Position numbers and translations under genes: made by a program. DNA of 64,000 bases from Candidatus Tectimicrobiota bacterium (lineage in GTDB: Bacteria > JACPUC01): assembly GCA_016192455.1 (NCBI GenBank), contig JACPUC010000019.1:124001-188000 (forward strand), given 5' to 3'. Shown here piece after piece: positions 44,503 to 53,472 of the stretch (within the stretch, counting starts at the first letter, position 1; each line of letters begins with the position of its first letter). The notes beneath the pieces are model-generated. The model made no database searches. It had not been told where the DNA came from and worked only from the letters and a program-made list of their open reading frames with translations.

Positions 44503-46596
44503 TTACTTGCCGCGGTGCAGCGTGCGTATGAAGGCCACCACGTCCCAGATCTGCGCGTCGTTGAGCGACCCTCCCCAGCCCGGCATCAGGGGCGACTTGC
44601 CCACCGACGCTCCGCCCCCCTTCACCACCTTGAAGAGGTCCTCGTCGCTGCGCTGCGACATGGTGGCATTATCCGCGTGGTTGGCCGGCTTCGGGTTCAG
44701 CGCCGCGGCCGCCGCGCCGTCACCCTTGCCGCCCGCGCCGTGGCAGCTCGCGCAGTACGTCTGGTAAGAGACGCGGCCCTTCTCGGCGTCGCCGCCACTC
44801 GCCGGCGCGGCGGGCGCGGCTGCTGCCGGGGAGACCGCCGCCCGGATTGCCCCAGCCTGGGCAGCCGCGACCTCGGGAGCTGGAGGAGCCGCAGCCTGAA
44901 GAGCTGGAGGAGCCGCCGTCACTGCGACAGCCTTCTGCGCCTCGGCCGCCGCGGCGGCTGGCGCGGGGCTCGGCGGGGCGGCGCCCGTGGGAGCCGCGGC
45001 TTTGGCCGCCTGGCCGCCGTGCAGCGTGCGCATGAAAGCCACCACGTCCCAGATCTGCGCGTCGTTCAGCGACCCTCCCCAGCCCGGCATCAGGGGTGAC
45101 TTGCCCACCGACGCTCCGCCCCCCTTCACCACCTTGAAAAGGTCCTCGTCGCTGCGCTGCGACATGGTGGCATTATCCGCGTGGTTGGCCGGCTTCGGGT
45201 TCAGCGCCGCGGCCGCCGCGCCGTCCCCCTTGCCGCCCGCGCCGTGGCAGCTCGCACAGTACGTCTGGTAAGAGACACGGCCCTTCTCGGCGTCGCCGCG
45301 ACTCGCCGGCGTTGCGGGTGCTGCCGCGGCCTGGGGAGCTGGCGGAGCCGCGGGAGCCGCGGCGGATTGGGCCGCCGCCGGCGCGGCGGCGCCCGTGGGA
45401 GCCGCGGCTTTGGCCGCCTGCCCGCCGTGCAGCGTGCGCATGAAGGCGACGACGTCGCGAATCTGCTGATCGTTCAGGCTCGCCCCCCAGCCCGGCATCA
45501 GGGGCGATTTACCCACCGCCGGACCACCCCCCTTCACCACCTTGAAGAGGTCCTCGTCGCTGCGCTGCGACATGGTGGCATTATCCGCGTGGTTGGCCGG
45601 CTTTGGGTTCAGCGCCGCGGCCGCCGCGCCGTCACCCTTGCCGCTGACGCCGTGGCAGCTCGCGCAGTACGTCTGGTAGTGCTGCCCCCCCTTGATGGGG
45701 TCGGCTCCCGCGGCTCCCGCGGCTGTGGGGGCCGCCGCCGCGGCGATCTGCTGCGGCTTCTCACGCGGGATCGTGAATTTCGGCAGCTTGAACTCCTCGT
45801 CGCGCAGACTCAGGAGATAGGTGACGAGCTGGCGCGCTTGCTCGTTCGTGAAACCGAAGGCGGGCATCACCGAGTTCGGATCGTTCGCTTTCGGCTGCAA
45901 GAGGGACTCCAGCAGGTAGCCGAAGCGCACATGTTTGAACTGCTCGGTCACGCCCCCGGCGTTGTAAAACTTTGTTCCCGCCTCGGTGAGCTCCGGACCG
46001 ATCTTGCCACCCCGATCCCCGACGGTATGGCAGCCCAGGCAGCCCTTCTCCTGGAAGAGCTTGGCGCCCGCCATGATCGTGGGAGCTTCTTTCAGGGTCT
46101 CCGCCTCATGGCACCGTCCACAGGAGGACTCGACGTACTCGATGGGCAGCATCGGCCATTCCCAACCCAGCCGCTTGATCTCACGCTCCGTGACGGCGTC
46201 GTTCAGCTTCTCCATGAAATGGGCGTCGAGCCTTGTCGTCGCCCGACCCTGCCCTTGATGACAGACGGTGCAGCCGAACTGGCTGAAACGGTGGCGGTCG
46301 GCGTTCTTGTGGGTGGTGAATGGCTGGGGGGCGTCTTTAAAGCTTGTGTTCTCCACTCCCAGATGACATGTCATACAGCGATCAGCCACATTCCACTCCG
46401 GAATCCAGACCTGCTGCACGAGGAGCGGTTGATTCATGATGGAAGCGCGCGTTGCGTCATCCTGGTTCACGTTCAGCAGGCGCTGGTTGTACTCACGCTG
46501 GTACTTCTTCCACTCCGGGTCGAAGTCGCGCATCACGGTGAGGCCGAGGAGGATGAGCATGACCAGGTTCAGGATGGCAAACAGCCGCATCATCAT
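44503..46596 (-). CDS. Membrane-anchored heptaheme cytochrome c with triplicated C-terminal domain
   Basis: 697 residues from ATG 46596. An N-terminal anchor (~3-22) is followed by four CxxCH sites at 74, 109, 159 and 186, then three copies of a ~85-residue class I cytochrome c domain with CASCH at 311, 447 and 615 and Met ligands in MPGW at 368, 504 and 671. Ala/Pro-rich linkers join the copies. The repeats share QTYCASCHG, AALNPKPANHADNATMSQRS and SLNDxQI. It is the last gene of the Rieske/cytochrome b set, so it probably accepts electrons from the quinol oxidase complex and passes them on in the periplasm. ATGs at 46593 and 46590 are also possible. A frame extension to 46722 is unsupported. 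Confidence 0.93.
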   Translation of the reverse strand: MMMRLFAILNLVMLILLGLTVMRDFDPEWKKYQREYNQRLLNVNQDDATRASIMNQPLLVQQVWIPEWNVADRCMTCHLGVENTSFKDAPQPFTTHKNADRHRFSQFGCTVCHQGQGRATTRLDAHFMEKLNDAVTEREIKRLGWEWPMLPIEYVESSCGRCHEAETLKEAPTIMAGAKLFQEKGCLGCHTVGDRGGKIGPELTEAGTKFYNAGGVTEQFKHVRFGYLLESLLQPKANDPNSVMPAFGFTNEQARQLVTYLLSLRDEEFKLPKFTIPREKPQQIAAAAAPTAAGAAGADPIKGGQHYQTYCASCHGVSGKGDGAAAAALNPKPANHADNATMSQRSDEDLFKVVKGGGPAVGKSPLMPGWGASLNDQQIRDVVAFMRTLHGGQAAKAAAPTGAAAPAAAQSAAAPAAPPAPQAAAAPATPASRGDAEKGRVSYQTYCASCHGAGGKGDGAAAAALNPKPANHADNATMSQRSDEDLFKVVKGGGASVGKSPLMPGWGGSLNDAQIWDVVAFMRTLHGGQAAKAAAPTGAAPPSPAPAAAAAEAQKAVAVTAAPPALQAAAPPAPEVAAAQAGAIRAAVSPAAAAPAAPASGGDAEKGRVSYQTYCASCHGAGGKGDGAAAAALNPKPANHADNATMSQRSDEDLFKVVKGGGASVGKSPLMPGWGGSLNDAQIWDVVAFIRTLHRGK
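44518..44807. repeat. Cytochrome c repeat unit A (last copy in the protein)
   Basis: 290-base unit encoding the third class I cytochrome domain. By eye about ten mismatches with unit B over the full length, including several silent ones. Confidence 0.85.
45022..45311. repeat. Cytochrome c repeat unit B (middle copy)
   Basis: 290 bases, 504 bases from unit A. Near-identical DNA, far closer than protein constraint requires, points to recent duplication or gene conversion. Confidence 0.85.
45430..45679. repeat. Cytochrome c repeat unit C (first copy)
   Basis: About 250 bases, 408 bases from unit B. Diverged in the part coding for the C-terminal helix but nearly identical over the heme and Met-loop part. 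Confidence 0.8.
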
Positions 46597-46949
46597 GGCG
46601 CTACGACCTTTCGAAAAGCTGGCGGTCCTCAGGCAAGCGTCGATCGAGACAATCGTCAGCGTGGCATCTCTCGCGCCCCCGGCTCGCTCCCGTGGGGTGG
46701 GCGCCCCCTCCCACGCCGGCATCCAGGGGGGATCGGCGCGTGACGGCGGTCTTCGCAGCGCCGGAGCGCCCTCGGGCCCCTCCGCCAGCCCATGGGGAAA
46801 CTTCGGCAGGCGCCGCGGGCAGGCCAGTCGGCGGCCATCCCCCCAGCCGCGCCTGCCGACGCCCCTCGCAGGGCCGCCCCATCCTCATCCTCTTCCTGCC
46901 TGAGAGGCGCGCCCCGGGTGCTCGGCTCAGCCGTCAGCGGGCGGACCCG
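46597..46949. other. Spacer between cytochrome c and cytochrome b C-terminal genes
   Basis: 353 bases in the middle of a co-directional gene set. I see no gene, terminator with T-run or clear promoter. A ribosome-like AAAGG lies ~10 bases before the cytochrome c start. Confidence 0.45.
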
Positions 46950-48089
46950 TCAGATGTTGAACCAGGGCGTCCGCAGCACGTACTTGATGTCGAAGAAGAG
47001 CCGCGCCACGACCTTCCCCCCAACGCCGAGCATCAAGAGCAGGAGGATCACGTCGATGGTGTAGCGGATGGGCCCCCGGCGTGTGTAGAACTTCGGCCAG
47101 GCCAGGGCCGGCACGATGAGACCCAGGACGAAGTAGCCAATCACCAGCGGCCAGCCGTAACGCGGATCGAGGTCGAAGACATCGGGGGGCGGCGGCTTGT
47201 GAACGTCGAAACTCTCCCAGGGCATGTAGAAGGCCCAACTCGGCCCGCGCATGTAGTTGCCGATAATGATGAGCACAAACCACATGACGATGCCGATGGT
47301 GAACACGGTCCAGGCAAAGGGGCGGTCCTTGACCGTGTAGTAGCCGGTGTTCTGCGGGTTACGGTCGAGGTAGGGGATGAGCATCAGGCCGACGATGATG
47401 ATCGTGGGCAACATGACCCCGGCAATCCAGGGATCGAAGTAGACCAGGAGCTCTTGCAGGCCCAGGAAGTACCAGGGCGCCTTGGAGGGGTTGGGGGTGC
47501 GGTTGGGGTTGGCGATTTCCTCCAGCGGCGATTGCCAGTAGAGGGAGACGATCCACAAGATGACGCCCAGGGCGAAGCAGCAGAGCACCTCGCGGAAGAC
47601 GAGGTTGGGCCACACCGTCTGCCACTCTTCCTCCTCTTTCGGTTTCTGGCGGGCGCGGATGGTGGCGGCATGCACGGGTCGGGCGCCGGCGCGGGCCGCG
47701 GTCTCGGCGGTGGCCTTGCCGCGCTCGTACTTCGGAGGCGCCTTCGCCGCCGCGGCCTTGGCGGCCGCGGCTCCATCGCCGGCCTGTTTCTTGGCGGCCG
47801 CGGCCTTCTTGGCGGCCGCGGCGTTCGCCGCCGCCGCCACCTTCGCGGCACGATCCTCCGCAGGAGCCGCCGCGGCGGCGGGAACCTCAGCGGCTGGCGG
47901 GGGCGCGGCAGCGGCGCCTTCGGCGGCCGAAGGCCGCGCCGCAGCGGCTGCCGGAGCCGCAGCAGGCGGTGCGCCGCCAGCCTGCCTGGCGCGCTGCTCT
48001 TTCAGGGCCTTCGCCGCCGCAATCTTCTCTTCTTTGGTGAGCGGCCGGGCCCCCGGAATCTTCCTTGCATCGGACTTCTCATCTGCCAT
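46950..48089 (-). CDS. Cytochrome b C-terminal part (subunit IV-like) with long Ala-rich N-terminal extension
   Basis: 379 residues from ATG 48089 (GGAG 7 bases before; ATG 48095 overlaps the ribosome site). Residues ~155-379 match the cytochrome b C-terminal domain: NPSKAPWYFLGLQELLVYF is the quinol-site hallmark with four hydrophobic helices. Residues 1-~153 are a low-complexity Ala/Lys/Pro segment with no helix break, unlike normal subunit IV (about 160-220 residues in total). It would lie on the cytoplasmic side before the first helix. Works with the neighbouring cytochrome b N-terminal part and Rieske protein as a quinol:cytochrome c oxidoreductase. Confidence 0.92.
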   Translation of the reverse strand: MADEKSDARKIPGARPLTKEEKIAAAKALKEQRARQAGGAPPAAAPAAAAARPSAAEGAAAAPPPAAEVPAAAAAPAEDRAAKVAAAANAAAAKKAAAAKKQAGDGAAAAKAAAAKAPPKYERGKATAETAARAGARPVHAATIRARQKPKEEEEWQTVWPNLVFREVLCCFALGVILWIVSLYWQSPLEEIANPNRTPNPSKAPWYFLGLQELLVYFDPWIAGVMLPTIIIVGLMLIPYLDRNPQNTGYYTVKDRPFAWTVFTIGIVMWFVLIIIGNYMRGPSWAFYMPWESFDVHKPPPPDVFDLDPRYGWPLVIGYFVLGLIVPALAWPKFYTRRGPIRYTIDVILLLLMLGVGGKVVARLFFDIKYVLRTPWFNI

Positions 48090-48182
48090 GCGCATCTCCG
48101 CGTGCGTTACCGCCTAGGAACGTCTCACGACCCTTCCCCCCACGGCTGCGGAACAGGATGCCGAACCCGGCCTCGTCCGCAC

Positions 48183-48950
48183 CTAGAGGTTGCCCGAAAA
48201 CCCATCCTTCCGAATACGCCAGAAGTGGATGGACAGGAAGACCACGAGGATCAGCGGAAACCCTACACAGTGCCAGACGTAGAAGCGCAGCAGGGCGCTT
48301 TGGCTGACGATGGTTCCCCCCAGGAGGACGAAGCGGGCGTCGTTGTTGATGGCCATTCCCAGCACATTCGCGAACGGCCCTTCGTGCCCCAGAAAGGGGG
48401 TGGCGCGGGCCATGTTCGTGCCCACCGTCACCGCCCACATCGAGAGCTGATCCCAGGGCAGCAGGTAGCCGCTGAAGCTGAGCAACAGGGTGAACACCAA
48501 GAGGATGACGCCGACCACCCAGTTGAACTCCCGCGGCGGCTTGTAGGAGCCGGTGTAGAAGACCCGCGCCATGTGGGCGATGACGGAGAGCACCATGGCA
48601 TGGGCCCCCCAGCGGTGCAGGTTGCGCAGGACGCTGCCGAACGGCACCACGAAGGTGAGGTCCTTCATATCATCGTAGGCGCGGCGGGAATCCGGCACGT
48701 AGTAGAACATCAGCAGCAGCCCCGTCACCGTCAGCACCAGGAAGAGGAAGAAGCTGATCCCTCCCATGCACCAGGTGAAGCGCACCTGGTAGGCGCGCTC
48801 CTTGATCTTCGTGGGGTGGAGGTGCAGGAAGACATTGGTGGAGACCGCCAGCATCTTGTTGCGGCGGGTATCCGGGTAGCCGTGCCGGAAGACCGAGCGC
48901 CAAATGAAGGATTCCGAGATGACGCGCTTCCAATCCTTCACCCGATTCAT
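48183..48950 (-). CDS. Cytochrome b N-terminal part (b6-like)
   Basis: 255 residues from ATG 48950 (AAGGA 9 bases before; ATG 48968 possible). Four transmembrane helices carry the two heme pairs: H112 and H126 ([16 protein letters not shown], spacing 14) and H227 and H242 (spacing 15), as in cytochrome b6. SGYLLPWDQ is the conserved helix C motif. Forms the diheme core of the complex. The gene lies between Rieske and the C-terminal part, the b6f-like split order. Confidence 0.95.
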   Translation of the reverse strand: MNRVKDWKRVISESFIWRSVFRHGYPDTRRNKMLAVSTNVFLHLHPTKIKERAYQVRFTWCMGGISFFLFLVLTVTGLLLMFYYVPDSRRAYDDMKDLTFVVPFGSVLRNLHRWGAHAMVLSVIAHMARVFYTGSYKPPREFNWVVGVILLVFTLLLSFSGYLLPWDQLSMWAVTVGTNMARATPFLGHEGPFANVLGMAINNDARFVLLGGTIVSQSALLRFYVWHCVGFPLILVVFLSIHFWRIRKDGFSGNL

Positions 48951-49205
48951 GACTCTGTTCCTTATCACGGCGGCGGCAAGCGCCGGGCGCCGCCCCAGCC
49001 GCGCCTCACGTGGACCTTTTTCACTCCCACCCTCGGCGCACTCGCGAGCGCCGGCGGCACTTCACCGCGGCCGGGAAGCCGCGCGGCCCTCCTCCCACCC
49101 TCTGCCCCGGCCAGGGCCCCCGCCTCCTCCCGCGCCCGACCCGCGGACCGACCTAGCGCTCACTCCCACGCGCCCAGCCGCGGCAACCGAGATGTCGGCC
49201 ACCCC

Positions 49206-49712
49206 CTACACCTTGAGGACGAAAGGCGCCTCATCACGCTGCGGCGGCCGATTCGCGGTGATCGCCTTATCGACCTGAATCTTCCCGTCCGCGGCAAGGG
49301 TGATCTTGGCGCGGAAGAGCGGCTGCGGCGCCGGCCCGGCAATCACGTCCCCCTCGAGGGTGAAGTTGCTGCCGTGGCACGGGCACTGGAAGCGGTTGTT
49401 TTCGAGGAACCAGTTCGGCGTGCAACCCAGGTGGGTGCAGATGGCGATGAGGGAATAGATGCCCTTCTCGGTGTGGATCATCCACACCCGCTGCGCCTTC
49501 TTCAGGGACTCGTTCACTATTCCCTTGGGATAATCATCCGGGACACCGGCGCGGAATTTCTGCGACGGTTCGTAGAGGATCTTGGGGTAGAAAAAACGCG
49601 TCAGCACCGCCCCCAGGGCCAGCATGTAGGCGGTAAACGCTCCCCAGGCAATAGCCGAGAAGAACCCTCGGCGGCTGAGACGCTTTGTCCCGGTCAACAG
49701 GTCTTCGCTCAT
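49206..49712 (-). CDS. Rieske iron-sulfur protein of the cytochrome bc complex
   Basis: 168 residues from ATG 49712 (GGGAGAG 9 bases before). A twin-arginine signal ([12 protein letters not shown]) and hydrophobic anchor (~17-38) precede the Rieske domain with C92-T-H94-x2-C97 and C110-P-C112-H113 (CTHLGC / CPCHGS), the [2Fe-2S] ligands and disulfide. A longer frame to 49862 is not needed. First gene of the set; an inverted repeat in the leader overlaps its ribosome site. Confidence 0.95.
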   Translation of the reverse strand: MSEDLLTGTKRLSRRGFFSAIAWGAFTAYMLALGAVLTRFFYPKILYEPSQKFRAGVPDDYPKGIVNESLKKAQRVWMIHTEKGIYSLIAICTHLGCTPNWFLENNRFQCPCHGSNFTLEGDVIAGPAPQPLFRAKITLAADGKIQVDKAITANRPPQRDEAPFVLKV

Positions 49713-49863
49713 AGTGTTAGCTCTCCCGTGATGCGCGCGGTACGGGATTACGACGAGATGAGGAGTGCTGGGTGGAAGAGCAGGACAGCGTGTGCCAGGA
49801 TGCGAGGTGGTTCGGGCAGCACCCCGAGGGCACGCCCCTGGGGATGTCCCGGGAGCTAACACT
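49713..49863 (-). promoter_or_regulatory. Inverted repeat in the Rieske gene leader
   Basis: Arms at 49713-49728 and 49850-49863 are complementary over 14 bp (CGGGAGCTAACACT type) with a 2-base bulge (AG) in the arm next to the gene. That arm contains the GGGAGAG ribosome site. If transcribed from upstream of 49863, pairing would hide the ribosome site. Confidence 0.45.
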
Positions 49864-50164
49864 CATCGTGGCAGGCCGCAATCGTGTACCTGAACCTCTC
49901 AATCAACCCACACCCAGGAACCTGCCCCTAAACCACAAGAGTGTGATTTTGCTCTAGGAAGGCGCCGCTTGTCAACCAGGATGGGCGAGACCGCCGCAGC
50001 TCGCGGACATTTCTCGCTCTCCGGCGCGCCCACACCTCCGGCGCTGCACCAGCCGTGATCCTGCCGGAAGGGGGCGGAACGCGCCATCCTGCCAGCCAAT
50101 GCCTCGCGGCACGGCACCCTTGCGGTGGCCACGCCGCCCGGTTACCAGCCGCGCCTCGCTTGCG
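49729..50164. other. Spacer upstream of the Rieske gene
   Basis: Besides the distal inverted-repeat arm at 49850-49863 there is a slightly AT-richer strip at 49885-49960 which may hold the operon promoter; I cannot pick two convincing boxes. No gene seen. Confidence 0.4.
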
Positions 50165-50872
50165 TCACCGGGAGGTCGCGGGAGCGCCTCCTTCCCGTGG
50201 CCTCTGCTCCCCTCCCTCCGGCGCCCCGTGGTTCCGCAGGTGGCAGGTATCGTTCAGACGCACCACCGAGATGAAGTCCCCCTGGAAGCGCAGGATGTTC
50301 ACCGCGGACGGCTCCTGCGCCAAGCGGCGATAGCTCGCGATGGGGATGCCCAGGGCCTTGCAGAGCACGGCCAGGTTCAGCATCTGGTGCCCCACCACCA
50401 CCACCTTGCCTTCGGAGTACTGCCGGATCACCCCCAGCAACGCCTCCCAGGCCCGCTCCTGCACCTCTTCCAGCGACTCCCCCCGGGGCAGCCGCATCCC
50501 CGCCGGGTTCTGGAACCAGCGCTCCAGGAAGTCGCCGTGGCTGGCGCGAATCTCATCCGGGCGCAGCCCCTCGAAGGCCCCGTGGTTCAGCTCCCTGAGC
50601 GCCTCGAGACGGACCACCTCGAGGTCGTGCGGCGCGGCGATGATCTCCGCCGTGCGCCAGGATCGCTGCAGGGTGCTCGCATACACCGCCCGCAACCTCT
50701 CGCGCGCCAGCGAGCGGGCCAGCGCGCGCGCCTGGGAACAGCCGACCTCGTCGAGTTCGATGTCGCTGAATCCCTGACACCTGCGAAGCTGGTTCCAAGC
50801 CGTTTGGCCGTGCCGAGCCAAGAGCAGATCAACCGCGGCGCCCTGGGACTGTGGAAACGATGCCCGAGTCAT
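50165..50872 (-). CDS. Histidine phosphatase family protein (phosphoglycerate mutase-like)
   Basis: 235 residues from ATG 50872. The RHG motif (LLLARHGQTAWN, near residues 20-22) holds the phospho-accepting His; the second His is in VVVVGHQMLNLAVLC; ELNHGAFEG is the acid/His segment. Family members include cofactor-dependent phosphoglycerate mutases, alpha-ribazole phosphatase (CobC) and nonspecific phosphatases; substrate not defined. A TTG at 50896 would extend it by eight residues; neither start has a strong ribosome site. The C-terminal ~20 residues are Gly/Arg-rich and probably disordered. Confidence 0.88.
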   Translation of the reverse strand: MTRASFPQSQGAAVDLLLARHGQTAWNQLRRCQGFSDIELDEVGCSQARALARSLARERLRAVYASTLQRSWRTAEIIAAPHDLEVVRLEALRELNHGAFEGLRPDEIRASHGDFLERWFQNPAGMRLPRGESLEEVQERAWEALLGVIRQYSEGKVVVVGHQMLNLAVLCKALGIPIASYRRLAQEPSAVNILRFQGDFISVVRLNDTCHLRNHGAPEGGEQRPREGGAPATSR

Positions 50873-51127
50873 GCGTTGAATAGATAGTTCGGCCAACCGA
50901 GAATGTCAATTTCCGTCCGCCGCGGGAAAAGGCATGTTCCAGAAGCACGGGTCTCCTTGCCCCCGCATCCGGCTGCGGCAGCCCGCGCTCCTCCGGCCTG
51001 GTCTGGAAGCGATGCGGCGCACACTCCTTCGGCACTGCGGGAAGCCCTCGCCGAGCACCCAGCGGAGAGCCGCGCTCAATCTCGGAAGGGAGACGGAAAC
51101 GAGAGGGAACGAAGACGCCGGCGGAAA

Positions 51128-51203
51128 TGGTAGCCCCAAGGGGACTCGAACCCCTGTCTCCGCCGTGAGAGGGCGGCATCCTAGGCCGCTAGACGATGGG
51201 GCC
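51128..51203 (-). tRNA. tRNA-Glu (CTC)
   Basis: 76 bases including encoded CCA (51130-51128). Acceptor GGCCCCA/TGGGGCT with a G-U first pair, D-arm TCGTCTAGCGGCCTAGGA, anticodon stem CCGCC/GGCGG around CTCTCAC (anticodon CTC), T-arm CAGGGGTTCGAGTCCCCT. The D-arm and anticodon arm match bacterial tRNA-Glu closely. Confidence 0.95.
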
Positions 51204-51252
51204 ACACACCCGCGCTGCACCGCAAAGCCCACGGCAGCTTTGTAGAAAACTT

Positions 51253-51281
51253 ACTCTAGCGCGGGGCGCCGCGGATTGCAA
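51253..51281 (-). promoter_or_regulatory. Possible promoter for tRNA-Glu
   Basis: Minus strand TTGCAA (51281-51276), 17 bases, TAGAGT (51258-51253), four of six in each box, about 50 bases before the tRNA. Confidence 0.3.
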
Positions 51282-51307
51282 GGAGACTTTCCGGGTCGAC
51301 CGTTCAG

Positions 51308-52624
51308 TTAGGGGGCGGCGACACTGCCCGGCAGCCTCTCCGGCCCCTTCGTGAAGCGAAGCGGCTGCTCAGGCCGCCAGCGGAAGGCCGGGGTCACGCT
51401 CAATGCCAGGAGGATTCCCGCCACGCCGACGAAGCAGGCGGTGTACGCGCCCCAGGCGAACGAGCCGGTGAGATCGCGGATGCGCCCCGTCACCGGCGGC
51501 GCCACCAGCGAGGCCATGAAGTTGATGGTGTTGATGAAGCCGAAGGCGGTGCCGATGGCGCGCTTCGGGAAGAGCTCGGCGACCAGCGCGTAGTAAGGAG
51601 CGAAGATCGACCACATGAGAATACCGGCGACGATGATGAGGGCGACCAGCGGCCCCACGCTCCAGCGTTGCTCCAGGGCCACGCCGAGGAGATACATGAC
51701 GATGACCATGGCGCCGATCTCCGCCGCCATCGTCCCCTTGCGCCCCAGGCCGCGCGCCGCCAGCTTGTCGCTGAGCATGCCGCTCAGCAGCAAGCCGGGC
51801 ACCCCGGCAAGGCCAATGAGGCTGGCATAGACCGAGCTCTGCGTCAGGCCGGTGACGCCGATCTCGGCGAACATGGCCGGCGCCCAGGTGCTGAGCACCC
51901 AGAAGAGGTACATCGAGCAGAACCCGGCCAACGCCAGGCGCCACACCACCCCGCTCGTCAGCACCTTGAGGTAGGAGAAGGCCGCCTCGTCCGCCGCCTG
52001 CCCGCCGCCTCCCCCCGGCGCCCTGGCGGACCCTCCAGCGCCGCTCTCCGCATCGTAGCGGGGCGGCTCGCGCAGGAAGAACCAGATGAAGAACCCCGCC
52101 GCCAGCACTGGCAGCGCGTAGAGCGCGTAGACCAGCCGCCAGCCGAGCGCCGCCGCCAGGGTGCCCGTCAAGGCGATGCCCAGGCCCATGCCCAGCGCCA
52201 TGCCGCAGGTGGTGATCCCCTGCCCCATGCCCATCTTCTCAACCGGCGTGAAATGGCTCGTGATGGGACGATCATTCCCAAAGTAGGTGCCGGTGAAGAG
52301 GCCGCAGAAAAACCGCGCCAAAAAGAGCGTCGCAAACGTGTGCGCCACGCCGGTGAGCACCGAGGTGACGGCAATTCCCGCGGTACCCAGGAGCAGCAGT
52401 CGCTTGCGACCGAAGCGGTCGCCAAGATACCCCGACGGGAGCTGGGCGAAGGTGTAGGCAAAGAAATACGCCGAGGCCAGCCAGCCGGCCATCCAGTAAT
52501 CGAGGTGCAGCTCCTGCTTGATGGACATGAGGAGCGGCGAAATCCCCATGCGCACGATGTAGGCCCACACCCAGGTGAAGACGACAACGCTCCAGACGGT
52601 GTGGTAGTGCCGCCAGCGTGACAT
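51308..52624 (-). CDS. Major facilitator superfamily transporter
   Basis: 438 residues, 12 predicted helices in two halves joined by a Gly/Ala-rich loop (~195-215, GGSARAPGGGGG). The MFS motif between helices 2 and 3 is GYLGDRFGRKRLLLLG; RWRHYHTVWSVV starts the protein. It resembles the anion:cation symporter / sugar-acid transporter groups (organic acid uptake), but the substrate cannot be read. GAGGAAG lies before ATG. It stands alone between two tRNA genes. Confidence 0.9.
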   Translation of the reverse strand: MSRWRHYHTVWSVVVFTWVWAYIVRMGISPLLMSIKQELHLDYWMAGWLASAYFFAYTFAQLPSGYLGDRFGRKRLLLLGTAGIAVTSVLTGVAHTFATLFLARFFCGLFTGTYFGNDRPITSHFTPVEKMGMGQGITTCGMALGMGLGIALTGTLAAALGWRLVYALYALPVLAAGFFIWFFLREPPRYDAESGAGGSARAPGGGGGQAADEAAFSYLKVLTSGVVWRLALAGFCSMYLFWVLSTWAPAMFAEIGVTGLTQSSVYASLIGLAGVPGLLLSGMLSDKLAARGLGRKGTMAAEIGAMVIVMYLLGVALEQRWSVGPLVALIIVAGILMWSIFAPYYALVAELFPKRAIGTAFGFINTINFMASLVAPPVTGRIRDLTGSFAWGAYTACFVGVAGILLALSVTPAFRWRPEQPLRFTKGPERLPGSVAAP

Positions 52625-53177
52625 ACGACCTGCTTCCTCCCCGACAGAGGGTCACGTCACGGAGCCGCGGAAGCTGCACGGCTGGCTCGAGCCTCGTCGA
52701 CACCCGGCGTGGTCTTGGGAGATGCCTGAGTGAGGAGCGCGAGATGAGCGGGCGGCGCTCCTCCTCCCTGCCACTCTACCATACCATGCGGCAAGGACAA
52801 ATTCCCAACACCGCACGCAGTCTGGAGTAACCTGCGCAAGTCATGCAGCGCCAACCTCACGGCGCCCTGCCTTGCATATCTGGGAACGAGGCGAAGCTAT
52901 GGGGGTCTCCGTGCCGCGGGAGTTCATGGATCGCCTCAAACAGGGGCAACTCGCCCGCGGCGCGCCCACTTGCAAGGTCCGCGGTCAACGTCCATGGACG
53001 GCGTGTGGGCTGAGCCAGGAGGCACGCGCTGGCGGGGCGTAGGTTAAAGCTGTGGTTTAGAGCTAAAGAAAAACATCAAGATTCTATTTTCAAGTAATTG
53101 ATTTTCATCCAAGAAATGATACGATTGGAAAGTTCTCAGGAACCTTAGGAGAGGTCGGGGAGGAGGTGAAGAGCGCG
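52625..53177. other. Spacer between MFS gene and tRNA-Gln
   Basis: About 550 bases with no gene. Bases ~53042-53140 form a striking AT-rich island (TTTTCAAGTAATTGATTTTC region) directly behind the 3' end of tRNA-Gln. No integrase or repeat of the tRNA end is visible, so it is not called an attachment site. Confidence 0.45.
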
Positions 53178-53251
53178 TGGCTGAGGAGGGAGGATTCGAA
53201 CCTCCGTAGCCAGATCCAGAGTCTGGTGTCCTGCCGCTAGACGACTCCTCA
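53178..53251 (-). tRNA. tRNA-Gln (CTG)
   Basis: 74 bases including encoded CCA (53180-53178). Acceptor TGAGGAG/CTCCTCA pairs fully with U1-A72 as is usual for tRNA-Gln; anticodon stem CCAGA/TCTGG around CTCTGGA gives anticodon CTG; T-arm GGAGGTTCGAATCCTCC; discriminator G. Confidence 0.94.
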
Positions 53252-53266
53252 GCAGCGCAGGTATGA

Positions 53267-53295
53267 CGTATACCGCTCCCGCAGCGGGCTGTCAA
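53267..53295 (-). promoter_or_regulatory. Sigma-70 promoter for tRNA-Gln
   Basis: Minus strand: perfect TTGACA (53295-53290), 17-base spacer, TATACG (53272-53267). The start point would be about 8 bases before the tRNA. Confidence 0.65.
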
Positions 53296-53472
53296 GGCAG
53301 GCCCGGGGCGGGGCCGAGGTGCCGGCTGCGGCGCCGCATGCTATGCTGCACGTGGGCCGCCGCGCGGTGTCGCCGGGCATCCGCGGCGGCGCGTTTCCGT
53401 CAGCGCGGCGCCGGCCGCCCGGCCGCGGCCTGCCGTCGGACCAGGCGGCGGGGGAGAGAGGAGAGGCGCCCC

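Noticed and set aside
44500-45700. Repeats first considered as a CRISPR-like or satellite array
   Set aside because: The repeats are long, in frame and code for cytochrome c domains.
46692-49859. 1055-codon plus-strand frame opposite the cytochrome b and Rieske genes
   Set aside because: Low-complexity Arg/His/Gly-rich shadow; the minus strand has heme and cluster motifs.
53044-53295. 83-codon minus-strand frame across tRNA-Gln
   Set aside because: It runs through the tRNA and its promoter; no ribosome site.
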